DNA of 64,000 bases from Coccinella septempunctata (Eukaryota; Arthropoda; Insecta; Coleoptera; Coccinellidae): NCBI RefSeq assembly GCF_907165205.1, contig NC_058190.1, positions 32,701,345 to 32,765,344 of the forward strand, read 5' to 3'. Below, in pieces: positions 1 to 13,149 of the stretch (position 1 is its first letter; each line of letters starts with the position of its first letter). Under the pieces are notes generated by a model. It was given only the letters and a program-made list of their open reading frames with translations. It ran no database searches and was not told the DNA's origin. The position numbers and the translations under genes are program-made.

Positions 1-51
1 AAGAACTTTTATTTTCGTGATCATGTGTCCTAACGCTTCGTTTCAGAGATA

Positions 52-562
52 CAGGGTGTCGATATTTTTTGAAAGAAGTTTTTCATGATTTTGTCAAAAT
101 ATTTTGGTCTCATTTGATGAAAAGGACTGTTCATCACGTAACAAGAGCTACATAATCTACTATCCGTAGGGAAACACTTTTTAATTTTTTTCTCATTATC
201 CAAGAAAAAGAGGATTGCATAATTGAAGAAAAATAATGAATACATATTTTTGTACAAAAAAAAACTAGTAGCTCACAATGTTTAGTTTGTCAATTGAATT
301 ATCTTATGGGATGCAACAGAAGTCAGAAATCAATAATTTAATTCATAGGACATTGAAAGAAGCCCCTTATTGTTATAAATTTTAGTTTTATCCACAACAG
401 GCAAAATATTTTTGAGCAGTTCTTTTTTCTTCATTGACACCATGTACTTATGTATTTAGAAAACGAAGCAAGTCAGGACACATCGTTATGGTAATAAAAA
501 ACATTATTCTATCTTGACGAAGCGATCCTGAATGTTTGACGGTTCTTCTCTGGGTCACCCTG
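52..562. mobile_element. possible CAGGGTG-ended non-autonomous DNA transposon
   Basis: The left end reads TA then CAGGGTGTCGATA, and the right end reads CACCCTG then TA, in inverted orientation. This is the same terminal heptamer and TA flank seen in many elements of this window. Beyond the first seven bases the two ends do not obviously match, so the pairing of these ends into one element of about 510 bp is an inference. The interior has only a short ORF without recognisable domains. Confidence 0.3.
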
Positions 563-3039
563 TATAATTAATTATAATTTAGTAGTCGCAGTATTCTGCT
601 ACTTATTTTTATGTCTATATTCTTATAACGACTCCTAGTTCGTTAGAATCGAAAGCCGCGTTTACATTAGCTAAATTTAGAAAAAAATTCGAAAAGAATT
701 TCATGAGGAGTCAATTATCATGATAAATTATAGGGTTTCCATTTGTAAAACGAAAGTTGGTGTCCTAGGAATCTCAAAGAATATTCAAGGAGTCATCGCT
801 CAACTCCGAAAACGCAAACCTGATAGTCGATTTCTTCCTAAAAATAATTTGACGAATAGATGTCGTCTTCACCCTAACTATTGTTGATATTTTATCGATA
901 TCGATATTCAATAATTTTTCATCCCTAGGCCGAAGTAAAAGAATTGCGGTTCGATGCAACGATGAAATAACGTGCTTTCAAAAAAATTCGTCTTCAAGTA
1001 GGCTATGAAATTTTGAAGGCTGATGTTCGGTGGCTGAACGTATGTCTTTCCTTGAATTACTTCATCTTCCCAAAATGTAAACAATGATGACATTAACCTA
1101 TATATCGTAATTTTGTACGGAAATGCAATTTTTAGAAAAAGTTACCTGTAAATTTCACCCAACGTTCGAAAAGCATTTCTTTCATTGAGTAAGATGACAA
1201 AAATCCAAACAATCTGTGGCGGTTAGAAAAATCCTTCATAAAAATTTTAACCGACAACTATTTTCCTACGTAAGAGACATGAATCTTGAATTGATCGTGG
1301 TATTATGGTTTTTTTCGTAAGAAGGTTCTAGCTACTTCAGTCATATGAATAAATCACAGTAAGAATCTCAATAATATGTTTACTAATTCTCTATAAATAT
1401 TGAATTGATTCAGTAATTACTGAAAATCCATGACTAAACTAAAAGAACTGAATTACATAAAAATAGCTATTGGACAATTTATTAAAATTCAATTCAGCTA
1501 TAAAAAGGCATGATGCTTTCTCCTTCATAACGTTCTGCTATTAAAGTTCCATAAAAGAAAGTAGGTCCACATTTTGCCTTTGACTGATGCATACTGAACT
1601 CCAATTTTTCTTGGATGCTACAAGGTAAGGTAATCACAATCTTTTCAGTTTTCTGATAACATGTCAATCTTTATGGAAACAAATGGATATCTTTTTTTCA
1701 AAATCGGGTGGCATATGCCAACGGATACTCCAGCCACTTAAGATAAAACCTGAACAGAGGTTTGTCGAGCTTCTGTCATCATGTTTTCATTATTGCTGAA
1801 CTCTGGAGTTTTCTTCTTTGGTCGACACCACTTCCTTTTTTGTTTGAACATACCTGTTTCGTCAACACATCGCAAAACAGTACAATGGAAAAATTCATAC
1901 TTAATAATCTACAGCAACATAGGCTTCTATGAAGTCGCCGGATAATAATTCCATTCTCCTTCAATTTTCTTCCCAATTTTGAAGTAGGATTCAATAGTAA
2001 AAGCCTTTCACACGTCCGTAAAAACCATCTTTTTAATTTGCTGATAATTTTAATTCAACAACAATCCAAAATGCTAAAATGACTGTTCACCTGGAAAATA
2101 GTATAGCACTAGCTAAGAATTACGTTTAGACACGAAATATCGACGTTCAAAATTCCACAGCCTACTTGACGACGAATTTTTTAACGCACGTTAGATAACT
2201 GTATCAGTTCTGAATGCTGATTGATTTGTTCTGAGTTCGAGTATTTCTGTAGTTCAAATACTTCTATAGGTTATAATTCATTTCCATGATGAAATCACAG
2301 AAATTGAAAAAAAATTGTAAACAGAAATTGAGCTGCTTCTGACTTTCAAGGCCTGATTCGATGTCAATAATTCTTGAAGCGCGTATTCGAGTACACATCA
2401 TAATAATATGTATTTGTTAATGTGGTTAGTTTGATCTGGTTTTAAAATTAAGCATTGCACCGAGAAAAACATCGATATCGATGTGTTATTCTGACTCATA
2501 TCCCTACAGCCTACACCTAAAGTTGTTATTTTTAGGGTATCGATACGGTTTCTGAGAACACCACATCAGACTGGCCTACGACGCTTTCCGGGAATTCTAA
2601 CGATAGAATCCGTTGAAAGTACCCGTGAATCAACAAAGCAATGCTGTCTTGTCCTCAGATCTGCCACAACAAAGGACAGAAATAAAATACGAAAGTCCCC
2701 TGAGAAGCCATGCCAATCCGTTTTCGTTCACGTATCATTTTCATTCAATTCGCGCTGATTGATGGCGATGTTGTATGGTGCCAGCGCGCCGTTAGACGTC
2801 CAACTTGTTTGTTCCCAATTATCAGGAGTGCTTTTCACGCAATCATACGGGAATAATGGCCACCGAAATAATCGAATTTTAGTACTGTAATATTTCAATG
2901 GAGCTCGCTAATATTCTTCGCTCAACAGCAATGAAATGTGCATTAAATTTCAATAAGTCGTCGAAGCTAGGACTTAAACGGTTTCAGTTAGTCGCCGATT
3001 AATTCGGATTAAAATATCGAATTAAATTATTTCGTCGGG
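563..3039. other. non-coding stretch, nothing recognised
   Basis: AT-rich sequence with stop codons in all frames and only ORFs shorter than about 70 codons. A minus-strand 71-codon ORF at 1779-1994 is rich in Lys, Arg and Cys, but I could not match it to a family. A region at 2540-2900 is slightly richer in GC but shows no coding pattern. Confidence 0.5.
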
Positions 3040-4030
3040 ACTCATGCGCGTTCCGAATGTATGGAACAGTATGAGGAAAATACTGGACAAAGTACGAAGG
3101 CTTGCCTGTGCATGCATGTCTGGAGCTATGAGAACGTGCCCAACTGTAACACTTGAGGTCATCACAGATCTCACTCTTCTACATCTATTGATAGATAGGA
3201 TAGCCCAAGAGGCCACGCTCAGAATATATAGAAAAGGTACAGGTGATGAGTGAATTAAAAGTCAGAGGTCTTTTCTAAACAAATATAACTCATCAGCGAA
3301 CCTACTTATTGATACGATTGAAAAATTAAGCATTGAGAAGAACTTTAACACGATGCTCTGTGAAAGGGAAGAATGGGAAAAGGAATACACTACCCAGAAT
3401 TTCAAAGATAATACCATTAAATGGTATACTGATGGTTCAAAAACCACGACAGGGGCTGGCGCTGGAATATAAGGGGCAACCACCAAGTGTACACTATTGT
3501 TAGGCTCCTGCTTTTCAGGCAGAAATACTTGCAATCGAAAGATGCCTGGACATAAACCTGGAAAGGAATGATCCATTCTAATAGTGAAGCTCTATAAAAG
3601 CACTGTGAACTCCTTTATCGACTCAAATCTGACATGGGAGTGCCGAAGGAAACTCAATGAAATAGGCAAGAACAAGAACAACAAGATCTCTTTCGTCTGG
3701 GTTCTAGGTCACACTGGAACCAAAGGAGCCAAATACCACTTACTAGCCCAGACCCTTTCTGTGGTATAGGACAATGAGCCTTCATGAAAGAGTTTCTGGA
3801 GAAGGAGGAAATCAAAAGAAAAACACTCTGGAGAAATTTTAAAAGATCCAAGAAGTATTTGGATCTGAGTAAGAATAAGTTAAGCCTCCTCACAGGACAT
3901 TGTCGCCTTAGAGAGCATGTGATGAGAATGGGCTTATCAGAAATTAAGTGCAGATTCTGTGAGGAAGTGTAGGAATCTCTAGAGCTGGTGGGCGATCTGC
4001 AGAGGGTGCAGTTGTGAGAACAGCTTGATG
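3040..4030 (+). pseudogene. 3' fragment of a LINE: RT C-terminus, RNase H and Cys-rich tail
   Basis: Conceptual translation across several frames gives a LINE polyprotein 3' end in the correct order. It starts with an RT thumb-like segment (LDKVRRLACACMSGAMRT, about 3086-3140). An RNase H domain follows, with first-Asp motif WYTDGSK (about 3420-3440), the Glu motif FQAEILAIE (about 3518-3545) and a late motif VLGHTGTKG (about 3698-3724). Last comes a segment LLTGHCRLREHVMRMG (about 3886-3935) leading into a Cys-rich stretch CRFCEE. Stops and frameshifts break it at about 3251, 3470, 3580 and 3970, and the site expected to read SDS reads SNS. RNase H downstream of RT is known from jockey, I, R1 and Loa-type LINEs; the exact clade is unclear. 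The 5' half is absent. It is a dead copy. Confidence 0.8.
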
Positions 4031-5057
4031 AGGGACACAATAGATCTTAAGGTCGCAGTGAATTGTAACCCCCTTACCAAAACTAGATATAAAACTGAGT
4101 TCCTTTTGCGAAAATGGCAAAGAAATCATGATTGAAGTTGATTTCTAGCACTAGCTTAGTTTGACTTGATTTATTTCTTACTATGGATTATAGAATTAGC
4201 AACCTTGAAGCTTCATTTCCAAACTACCCTTACACTCAGCAATTTGGGGAAATTTTTCTAATATTAAAACTCTGAAAACAAATAATGTGAAATTATATTC
4301 CTCTCACAATTGAGGTATCGCGATGCTTAGGTGAAGTTGAGAAAAAAACTAGTGAAAATGCTGTAAATGTCATACCTATATTTCAGCATCATTTTGTTGG
4401 TTGAGGTTGAGGAGTGAAACATGAAAAATACCATCTTCCTGAAAGTGTTGATGTTGAAGACTTGTAGTTCGAAGTTTTTTGAAATCATTTTACAGTTAAC
4501 TGTCGAAACTATTATAGAAATAGAAATTCTTCATTAAATATAATATCGAAAATACTTATTTAGGAATGTAGAACAAACAATTACATGTTATCTGAAGCAG
4601 AGCTGGGTGTAAGACATACTTCGTTTCAATTAAAATACATACTGAAATATAATAACAAATAATAAATAAAGAAATAGTACCTCAGCGTCAGGCATTTGAA
4701 ATACCAATTGCAAATTTGAAACATTTTTAAAAAGTAACAGAATCACAAATACCAAATATGTATTTGTATTTCAATTAAGTATTTTAATTACAAGTAACTC
4801 AAATACTGGCCAACCCTGATTTCAAGGGAAGCATCGATAGCATCAATTAGAGTAAGGTAATCCAACGAAGCAGCAATATATCCACCATTTCGAAACACTC
4901 CTCAATTCGGTCAATAAATTTCGGAAATACATCCATTATAAATTTTGTTAAAATTTACTGTGTACATACATATTTCACCGAACATGGTTTGCAGGTCTTT
5001 CTAACAGCTTGAATGTTAAAACTAACAAAGTATACCTCAGTGTTCGTTTCCATTACG
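4031..5057. other. non-coding stretch, nothing recognised
   Basis: The first 100 bases may still contain the 3' end of the preceding LINE fragment, but no poly-A or short-repeat tail is clear. The rest is AT-rich with no ORF over about 60 codons and no obvious inverted repeat. Confidence 0.4.
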
Positions 5058-5263
5058 AATTGTCACAGGCTATTGGGCAATTGGGCAGCAATGAGACAAT
5101 AATTATAATTTCGCCGACGCTTCCTTTGACTCCTGGAAGCATTTTACTCGATATGACAGTGTTTTTTAACTTTGTATAATGAGCCTTGAGGAAGGAACGA
5201 ATTGTTCCGAAACGTCGGCGAAATTACAATGTTCTTTTTGCTGCCCAATTCCCTGTGACAATT
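5058..5263. mobile_element. 206-bp MITE-like inverted-repeat element with possible hammerhead-like core
   Basis: Arms of about 50-60 bp at 5058-5120 and 5212-5263 are inverted copies. They share GTCACAGG, AATTGGGCAGCA and TAATTTCGCCGACG, with a few differences and a small insertion in the left arm. The middle contains a self-complementary GGAAC-GAATT-GTTCC stem directly followed by GAAACGTCGGCG (about 5196-5221). The motif order CTTGAGGA, short stem, GAAAC resembles a hammerhead ribozyme core with one altered base; see findings. There is no coding capacity, and no target duplication could be defined. Confidence 0.6.
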
Positions 5264-5745
5264 ATTAATTAACAAAATATATTTTCCGTAGTAATTAAAT
5301 ACATTAAGGTACCTTATTAGAAAAATCGAGTTGTATCTCGACGATAGAAAATCACAAAATAAGTGAACTTTGTGAAATGAATGAATGTCCGATAATGCTC
5401 ATTACGGGTAGTACACCCCTCACAAAGATCCTGACAAATCGGGTAATATAATATTATAATAAATAATACATTCAATTTTTGGGTATTATTTGAGTGTACC
5501 GAGCAAGGCACGATATTTTCATGTTATCTATCCTTCATCCATTATTTGGATTCACTAGGGATAGTTTTTAAAGGGTTTTCTTCGAACATATTTTTTTGTT
5601 ATTATTTGTTTTAAACCTTTAAAGCTTTGTGCCTATGCAGCGGCAAACGTGCATGTGGTTGGGATATCATTATTATATGCTGTGCGCTAGCACAGTTTAC
5701 AGGGAGTGTCTTCAGGAACAGTTTATTTACATCTATTCACGCAGC

Positions 5746-6157
5746 AACGTTTCGAGAAAGATTTTTCTCTTCTTCAACCTGAAATCGAAAATCATGGTAT
5801 GAACAATATGCTATTATAAATCCAAATATACAAAAACAGTAACTGAAAATCAAGAACCAGCAGAATAAGAAAGCAACGAAAATCGCAATTAACTAGCAAA
5901 AACAGTGAAATCACAGAGACAAACAACAATGATAAAATCTATTCGAAAGAGAAATTCATCAACTGTATCATTGTTGTTTGTCTCTGTGATTTCATTGTTT
6001 TTGTTAGTTAATTGCGATTTTCGTTGTTTTCTTACTCTGCTGATTCTTGATTTTGAGTTACTTGATTGCTTGTATATTCAGATCTATAATAGTACTTTGT
6101 TCATACCATTGTTTTGGATTTTAGCCTGAAGAAGAGAAAAATCTTTCTTGAAACGTT
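5746..6157. mobile_element. 412-bp foldback element
   Basis: Two arms of roughly 190 bp are inverted copies around a short spacer at about 5940-5965. The outer ends are AACGTTTCGAGAAAG on the left and CTTGAAACGTT on the right. Inner landmarks shared in inverted order include GGTATGAACAA / TTGTTCATACC, AATCGCAATTAACTA and CACAGAGACAAACAACAATG. The arms differ at several positions and by small indels, so it is not recent. The plus-strand ORF at 5905-6129 is a by-product of one arm and is not treated as a gene. The right end carries CTGAAGA then GAAAC (6126-6154), as in the neighbouring 206-bp element. Confidence 0.75.
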
Positions 6158-8312
6158 CCTAAAGTCTGAAAACTGTGTTCTTTATTAAATTTTGGAACGA
6201 TATATCCCACATATATGTAAGCTGTGGCCCTAGTACCTCGAAAGTTACACTTGATTCGAATAGTCTGAGTTGAAATGATACCAAAATATACCTGTGTTGA
6301 AAAAAGTGGCTCGCCCTTTGAAAACTATTCTTATTCCAGGTTTCATAAAGCTTGATCAGGGAATCAACGCTGGATTGACGAATAAACGTCAACTTTTTTC
6401 TCAATCGATAATTTAGTCATGATTATTCAGCATATCATTCTGGCAGCAAATTATGATGTGTATAATAAGTCCATTCAATCATTCTCAATTGCTACTTCTT
6501 CAATATATTCAGAAATGAAAAGAATTCAGTGATTTCGTTTTACAAATTGAGTGACTGTTAAATCGTTGATCGTACAATCAAAGTTTTATTAAGCCCACTG
6601 TTACTGAGTCTCGAAAATCGGTGAATATATGTAGGTAGTATCTTGCCCTGGGATTCGCAAATATGAAATAAGCATTGAGGTATCCCTTTCCGGTTATGCT
6701 ATGCAGGATAGATCTATAAAGTCGTGAAACCCTTTAACAGAAATGTAGCACCCTATAAGCGGTTTCGGACATGACAAAGACCCTATTTTTTAGTGTTCTT
6801 TGATCCCTAAAAAATATTGCTGTCTTACCGTAGTTTTCAATTAAGATCAACTTTTTCAATGAATATGGCCGAAAAATAGGCACGACTTACAGTTAGTTTA
6901 GTTATTTTTTTTTATTTCGCCTCTAATGTAAAAAAGTGAAATCGAATTTTTTAATTTTACATTCTAATTGGCCATTTAAAACTTTTGGCAATGTTAGGTT
7001 AGTAAGTAAATCGTTATATGCAAAATACTGTTCAGTTTTTCAAAGTGAAATCTTCATCAAATCACGATCCTGCCTAGGTTCCACTAAAGAAGAATTGTCC
7101 AGTCTGAAGTTGGAACTAAAGTTGTATTCCGTAAAATAGAACACGCTACATTTTATAACTATTCGCTGTTTAGAAATTCTTCCAGTGTGAAAAGAAAGGT
7201 AATTATTTGAGAGAAAACCATTAATTCGGATATAAAACGAGAGGGCAAAAGAAGAAAAAATCCATGACTTCCGTGATGCAACAAAACATGTCAAATGTTT
7301 TTCTGATAAATCGAACGGTTGCCGGGTAACACGCTTGATACAAATTCCGATATTTAAGGCTCTTTTTTCCAATCGAACACGAGCCATTAACTGGCAATTT
7401 GTTTCGACTTATTTCCATGTTCCAATGTTCGATCTGCGGGGGTGCACTTAAATAAATAAATTGGTCGACATGCAACTTCCCGGCAAGTTTATTATTCCGT
7501 TATTTATGAAAAGCTCTTTTTGGAAAGGATAAACTTTACCCGGGTTTATTTATTATATGTTTCTAGCTTTTACCTGCGGCTACGCACGCCTGTTTCCTGT
7601 TTATCAGCATTGGCTGAAACATTTCGTTTTCAAGAATTTGGGGATATTTATTTGTGTTCTGTGGGATATGAGCTGTCAGAAATGTTTTTGTGGTGTATTT
7701 TTCATTTAGGGTGGGGGAATACCTATTGGCCATTCCAACTTCCGATGAGGGCGCTCCGACTTGTAAACAAACATGACGTCAAATAAGTAATCATTGCGAA
7801 AACTTTATCGTGAAAGTAACGTTTATGTAGATTTTTTTCGATTATCCCGATATTTCTGAGAATAGTTGAATCAAATTATTGGATTATTAATTAATTGTGC
7901 TCTAGTTGCTCCTAAACTTACCTGCAGCTGTAACTGCCCTTTGATAAAGATTTTACAAGAACTTGAATCCAGAAAATTTGATTCCATCATTTCATTCATA
8001 TGATTGATGTTATTTGTGAATATAAATGAATTCAAATATATCAGAATTTCAATAAAAATATAAATATTTCAAAATGCCATTATCGAAATTATTCTGCAGA
8101 AATTACAACCGACCCAACAACACTACTTGAGAATTGAACCTACAGATCTAATTCCATTAACAAGTAGCGAAAGAAATTCTAGTCGAACAGTTTAATTATT
8201 TATATTTTTTATTAGCAAATTACCACATTTCACTTGAAATGCAGCCACCATATTATCATTTTTTATAGATTGCAAGTCCAATAATGCATGCACAACTTAT
8301 CTCATCATCAGT
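6158..8312. other. non-coding stretch, nothing recognised
   Basis: Several overlapping ORFs of 60-115 codons on both strands at 6936-7790 lie in AT-rich sequence. They show no domain, signal or codon pattern I can defend, and the two strands are open over the same bases, which argues for chance. No inverted repeats or tRNA-like boxes stand out. Confidence 0.4.
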
Positions 8313-8537
8313 TATAGTTAGGGAGACCAAGAGGAAAATTCGGGATCTACTCGAGCGTGTCAGATTAACATAAGGGGAGATTCCTTGGACCCTGTAGACT
8401 GTAGACTCTACCAAAAATTAGACCTTTATATAGGGGGAATTGTCTAGGGCAGCCTGTCAGAATAGTGAAAAAAACGATCGTGTCAGATTAAGATATATGG
8501 GGCCAATTTCATGTTGTGCGAAAAAATATAATCTGAC

Positions 8538-9615
8538 CGCCCCGTCAGGATCGGCAAACCGGGCACCCTGCCGGGGCGGCACATTCTGGGGCGGCAATTT
8601 TTTTTTCTTCAAAATCGAAAAGACGAACATTATTAATTATAAAGCCGGCCACAGACACAGAGAGAAGACGGCGTGCAACATGCAAAGAAGGACAACCATC
8701 AACGCTCGTGTGAGGGCATGAATGTTGCATGTTCTCCGTCATTCATCTCTTCCGAACCATCCTTCTCTCTGTGTCTGTGGCTGGCTTTAGAGTGAAATCA
8801 AAAAGGCGGCTTATTTGCACTTGGTCGCCAAACAATTCACATATGTTCTTCTCAAAGTACCGAATAAGAATGCATTTTAATCAGAAACAAGGGTAATACC
8901 ACCAGTGCCAGATGGAAAACGATCAAAGATGCCACATTCTACTCATAAATAACTATCAAAGTCAGCCTGTAAATATCCCCATCGCAGCGGCCACTCACTG
9001 TCCCTTTTTTTGCTCTCTTGCTAGAAGGTCTCTTCTATAAACTTCAAAGACTGTATAGTTTTTGGGACGGCTTCCAAGATAGGTAATTCATAAATAATTT
9101 TTATAGTCAATTTGCCAATCTGAATTCGAAATATCAATTTATGGGAGGAATTCAAAATACTTGAGAAGCAAGAGTTCCTATCAACCCTTCACAATAGTAT
9201 ATCGTGTTTATACGAATTGAGACTGTTGTAGATTTACATATGTCTCTTTATCTGTGGAGTTTAGAATTCCAAATTGGATCATGTTGAAGGTCAATTCTAT
9301 ATCTGTATTTTTCAAACGTTTCACTGTATATATTCTACTGTATGATACCGGCGCCGGCGTGGTTAGTAGATATATAACCCGCTCTTTTGGATTCTTTTTT
9401 TCTTATCTTTTTTTAAGATTCAACATTTACTAAGGCATATCAATTTATAAAGAAGACTTCTCTGAATATCTACAGTATGAACATGCTGTACGTTATTCCA
9501 TAAAGAATGATGTACTTAAACTCAATATAGTCCTAGCAAGGTGGCAAAATATCATTTTGCGGGGGCGGCGAAATTTTATTTTGCGGGGGCGTCAAAACGT
9601 CTGGCGGCGGCCCTG
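8538..9615. mobile_element. GC-ended hAT-like insertion inside the repeat at 8313-10262
   Basis: Comparison with the related copy at 28-29 kb shows that AATCTGAC-AGTTTCAGC is split here. AATCTGAC ends at 8537, and the match resumes at AATC-AGTTTCAGC from 9616, leaving a partial duplication of AATCTGAC. The ends are GC-rich, unlike the surroundings: CCGGGGCGGC and CTGGGGCGGC on the left, GCGGGGGCGGCG and CTGGCGGCGGCCCTG on the right. A CAGGGCCG-type end and an apparently 8-bp duplication suggest the hAT superfamily, but this is inference. No transposase is visible. Confidence 0.55.
8641..8788. mobile_element. 148-bp palindromic MITE nested in the hAT-like insertion
   Basis: The terminal inverted repeats are AAAGCCGGCCACAGACACAG at the left and the near-perfect complement CTGTGTCTGTGGCTGGCTTT at the right, continuing through GAGAAG / CTTCTC. 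A second internal pair, GTGCAACATGCAAA and GAATGTTGCATG, extends the foldback. The opposing ORFs over this element (8440-8721 plus, 8545-8742 minus) are products of the inverted repeat, not genes. The target duplication is unclear because the flanks are AT-rich. Confidence 0.75.
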
Positions 9616-10262
9616 AATCAGTTTCAGCAAGCCGAAACAATATAAATTGGCAATAAAAGTCACAAAAATCAGTTTTTTTGAATGATCTCCTCTCCTGGAC
9701 TTATTATAAAAGTTATAGAGCATAACATTTTCTACAGTGGAATTCTACATTGATGTTGGCCTTTCGCATGTGTGGCTAAGCAGCTCGCCCTTACCGCCCT
9801 CTAACTCGAAAACGGTTAAGAGTTTGCAAAATTACTTCAGTCAGAAGTTGTATCCGAGAACTGACTTGTCTATGGTTGTATAGAATTTTATCATCTACAA
9901 CTTTCATAATGAATACAGAAAAGAATAGAGGTACAGGAGGGGATATTTCGAAAAATAACTTGTTATTATCTTCAAATTGTCAAATTAAGAAAACCCCCCT
10001 ATTAGTGTTCGATTAATGGGTTAACACGTCTGCAACACCGAGATAAACTCTATCTGTATGAAAATCTGACAACGATTTTTTTTTGCATTTTCAAAGGGCC
10101 ACTGTGACCTTGCGTCACGTCCGAAATCCGAAATACTTTTCAAGAGACTGACAACTCTGGAAAAGTATCTTCCTTTGGGTCCAACTAACATATCCTCTAA
10201 AAATCTGACATGCTCGAGAAAAACATTTTTTAAGGCTCTTACTGTTTCTGAATTGTCAGCCG

Positions 10263-12581
10263 AAAAAATGTAAAATTTTAGTTCCTTATATTAACACCCA
10301 GTCCAGTTTCCTAAAGACTAAGGATTACTGACGAAAACGAAGTGTCGAAGTTACAGCTAGAATTTCAAGAAAAGACGATTTCATAAAATGGCGATATTCC
10401 CATAGCAACACGCAGAGACGTCCGGAAGTGTTGACTTAATAATCCACCCAGCATCAAAAAAACTTTGTGAAGACCTCTACTATTCCCAATTCTTCGCAAA
10501 GAAACGAACATTTTTGGCTACCCCATATTTACATCCTGTAAAACAAGACGTGATTGAAAAAAATCACTTTGTGCCAGTGGCATATAGGCTTTACATCTCG
10601 GGGTGTAAGTCCAAAATCATCAAAGTCGAAGTTACAACAAGTCAAACTTAGGCAATTTTTCAGCTGTCTCACTTCATTTGCTGTTCAGTTAAGCTACGGA
10701 GTAAAGGGCCCAAATAATTCAAAAATTTCGAAATTAACACCTTGTAGCTCAGATGAGAGATAAACTTCATCCAGGTAATTTGTGAGAATCCCATTTTGAG
10801 CTCAGAACTCTATGTTTGACTTATTCCCATCCTTATCGTTAAAAATGATGAACCTTTCACTGGAAATCCAATTTTTGCAAATGATAACCTCGGTATAACG
10901 AATATTTTCTAAAATACTCCAGTTTTTTAATATTTAAGTTGCACTGTATTTTGTGGCGCCTCTCTTATTCACCTATTTTCTCGATACCTTACATAAGCCT
11001 CACTATTACCAATACCTACGCTGGATAATGCTTCTCAATCTTCATATAGAGCCGATTCGTGGAGAATTTTTATAATCTAGTGAGTGCCCCAGTGCATAAG
11101 TTCACAATCCAATTCGGTTCTTTATTATTCAAGTAGTATCCAGATCCCGGCGAGTCTTGCGAATGGAAATGCATGTAAGCTATTAAATTTTCCGCGATGA
11201 AAGCACTTCGCCCAGAATATTCAACGAATTTTCAAATGTTTCCATCAAAGCGGAATAGCCATTATTGCGCCGGAATAATAAATTAGACCTTTTTCTGTTG
11301 TACATCTAGAGATTTCGGTTTGGCGTTTCTCCCTGGAGGGAATTGTGATGTTAATCGAATTATGTGTGTGGTAGATATTGCTGGCAAAAGAGTGATTTTT
11401 TGTACTCAATTTCATGGAAATGCAACACTAAGAAGATGTAGTAGGTACTTAATATTCCTTACTAAGCAGGAACATATTATAAACCAAGGGTCTCAAAAAC
11501 TTTACTTTGTTTTTCAAAAAACCTTTCGGTGGGTCCGACGAGTAAATTATTCTTGATTTATGATTGACAGACGAAAAATTTGTTTTCGTTTTTCTAAGTC
11601 CGAGTTAGGCAACCCAACATGTTCACGACAGAACACCCTTTATAGGGATAAATGATTAATTGATCAATTAATGATCATTGTGAAGTGGGCCTTTTGCTTA
11701 GATTATTTTCTTCGAGGCATGTTTGTATTACCTCAAAGAAAAAATTCAACGTCACTTTTTCATTGATGAAAAATAAAAAGGCGGTTAAAATTGTTCGTTT
11801 GCGTTTCTTTTCAAAACTCAATCAGAACTCTGTTCAATTATATATCATATTCTGATTAATTCAACCTCACATTATCATTTGCAATGATATTTCCAGTGGA
11901 ATGCGTATTTTGAAATTTTTTATTTTTTGGATAAAATTTTCAATTTTTCATTAAGTACATTTTGGTAACCAATGCTCATAGAGAGCTCGTTTCATTCTCG
12001 AATGATAGCGAATCAAGCCTTCTACAGAAGTTAATCAAACGGCTTCTTCCGTGAAACATTTTAAGTACTGAGAATTTGAAGAAAAAATGCAAATATTTCT
12101 TGTTTTTTCGGCTTCAACATAGGTTGCACAGGTTTTTGAAGATTGTATAACTATCTGGTTTTTTACTTTTGGTATTAACAACATTATGTAAAACTCAAAA
12201 CGTTCCGCAAGCACGAGTGTACAGTGTGTTTCTTTAACTCACTGTATTTTGTGACTCATTCCTCGAACCAACTGTAAAACTGAACTATCTGTATGAAATA
12301 TTTTTCACAGGCTTTCGACATATATGTTAGATATCGGAAAAACTTTCGAACATAGACATCGAATGTTAGTGAGGAAAAACCATTTTTGGAAAAAAATCTG
12401 TAGATCTGACAGGTTTTCGAAATCAAATGGTAGGTATATAGACAATTATTTCTGATCAATTTTTTCATTTCGAATTTTCAAATTTTCTTGCACAATACAT
12501 ATAGTACATCATCTATCCTACTTTAATTTTTTTTATGTATTCTTATCCAAAATTACATTGAGGAAATTTAAAATCCTTATA
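10263..12581. other. non-coding stretch, nothing recognised
   Basis: Only short ORFs lie here (for example 10554-10763 and 11320-11556 on the plus strand), without recognisable motifs. A short near-palindrome, ATTAATTGATCAATTAAT, sits at about 11653. No RNA gene or transposon end was recognised. Confidence 0.4.
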
Positions 12582-13149
12582 CGGGGTGAGTCGGGAGGAA
12601 CGGACCAAATTCCAGGTGTGTATTATACACGTGAAAATAATTTCAAAAAACTCATATTCTCATTTGTTTTCAAGATATGGCGTAATTAAAATGTTTTAAA
12701 TATTTGGACGAAGAGTTTCCAGGAGTACTGATTGGTAGCGGTGGTCCAATTAGTTGGTCTCCAAGATTTCCAAACTGGACTATTGTTTTTGCGGCTGGAC
12801 TAAAAATGAAGTGTACAAAGTGAAAGTCGACACCCGAGAGGCCCTAATTCGACGCATTAGAAATGCGGCAGTGCTTGTCAATTAAAGACATTAATCACCT
12901 AAAAAAGCAACAAGAGCCCTTCGCTGACGGAGTAGAATGTGTTTAGAGGTTAATGGCGGTATTTTTGAACATCTGTTGAATCAGCGCTCTGATTGAAATC
13001 ATGTTAATGTAGGAAATTTTGTTTTTTTGTAATTACGCTATATTTTGAAAACAAATGGGAATCGTATGAGAACATATGGGTTTTTCGAAATTATTTTTAC
13101 GTGTATAATACACACCTGGAGTTTGGTCGGCACCTCCCGACTCACCCTG
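12582..13149 (+). mobile_element. Tc1/mariner-superfamily deletion derivative keeping the transposase C-terminus
   Basis: The element starts CGGGGTGAGTCGGGAGG after TA and ends CCTCCCGACTCACCCTG before TA. The terminal arms are inverted over about 120 bp, including CCAGGTGTGTATTATACACG, which is itself partly palindromic. Between the arms the plus strand translates as LDYCFCGWTKNEVYKVKVD then TREALIRRIRNAA (about 12773-12880), and after a stop as CLEVNGGIFEHLLNQ (about 12940-12985). This order, a LDYFLWG-like block, a TREALIRRI-like helix and an NGGxFEHLL-like tail, is what I know from the C-terminal end of insect Tc1/mariner-superfamily transposases. The N-terminal and central catalytic regions are deleted. 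It is non-autonomous, but it ties the CAGGGTG-type ends in this window to that superfamily. Confidence 0.75.

Larger units (their letters stand above)
8313..10262 (-). mobile_element. third copy of the CTCGAG/GTCAGATT repeat family, reversed and interrupted
   Basis: The left end TATAGTTAGGGAGACC, followed by CTACTCGAGCGTGTCAG, is the reverse complement of the right end of the copy at 28061-29329. The match continues as AATATAATCTGAC at 8526-8537 and resumes at AGTTTCAGCAAGCC from 9620. It can then be followed through the segments around CACTGTGACCTTGCGTCACG (about 10100) and CTGACATGCTCGAG (about 10205-10218). The last 300 bp or so expected from the other copies are not found, so this copy is truncated or diverged there. 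A second element (8538-9615) interrupts it. No protein is encoded. Confidence 0.65.

Noticed and set aside
1779..1994. Lys/Arg/Cys-rich minus-strand frame containing a VDETG-like peptide in another frame, as a pogo-type transposase
   Set aside because: Only a four- or five-residue resemblance; the surrounding translation does not follow any transposase I know.
8440..8742. Overlapping plus and minus ORFs of 93 and 65 codons
   Set aside because: They lie on a palindromic MITE and a GC-rich transposon end; both strands being open is a product of the inverted repeat.
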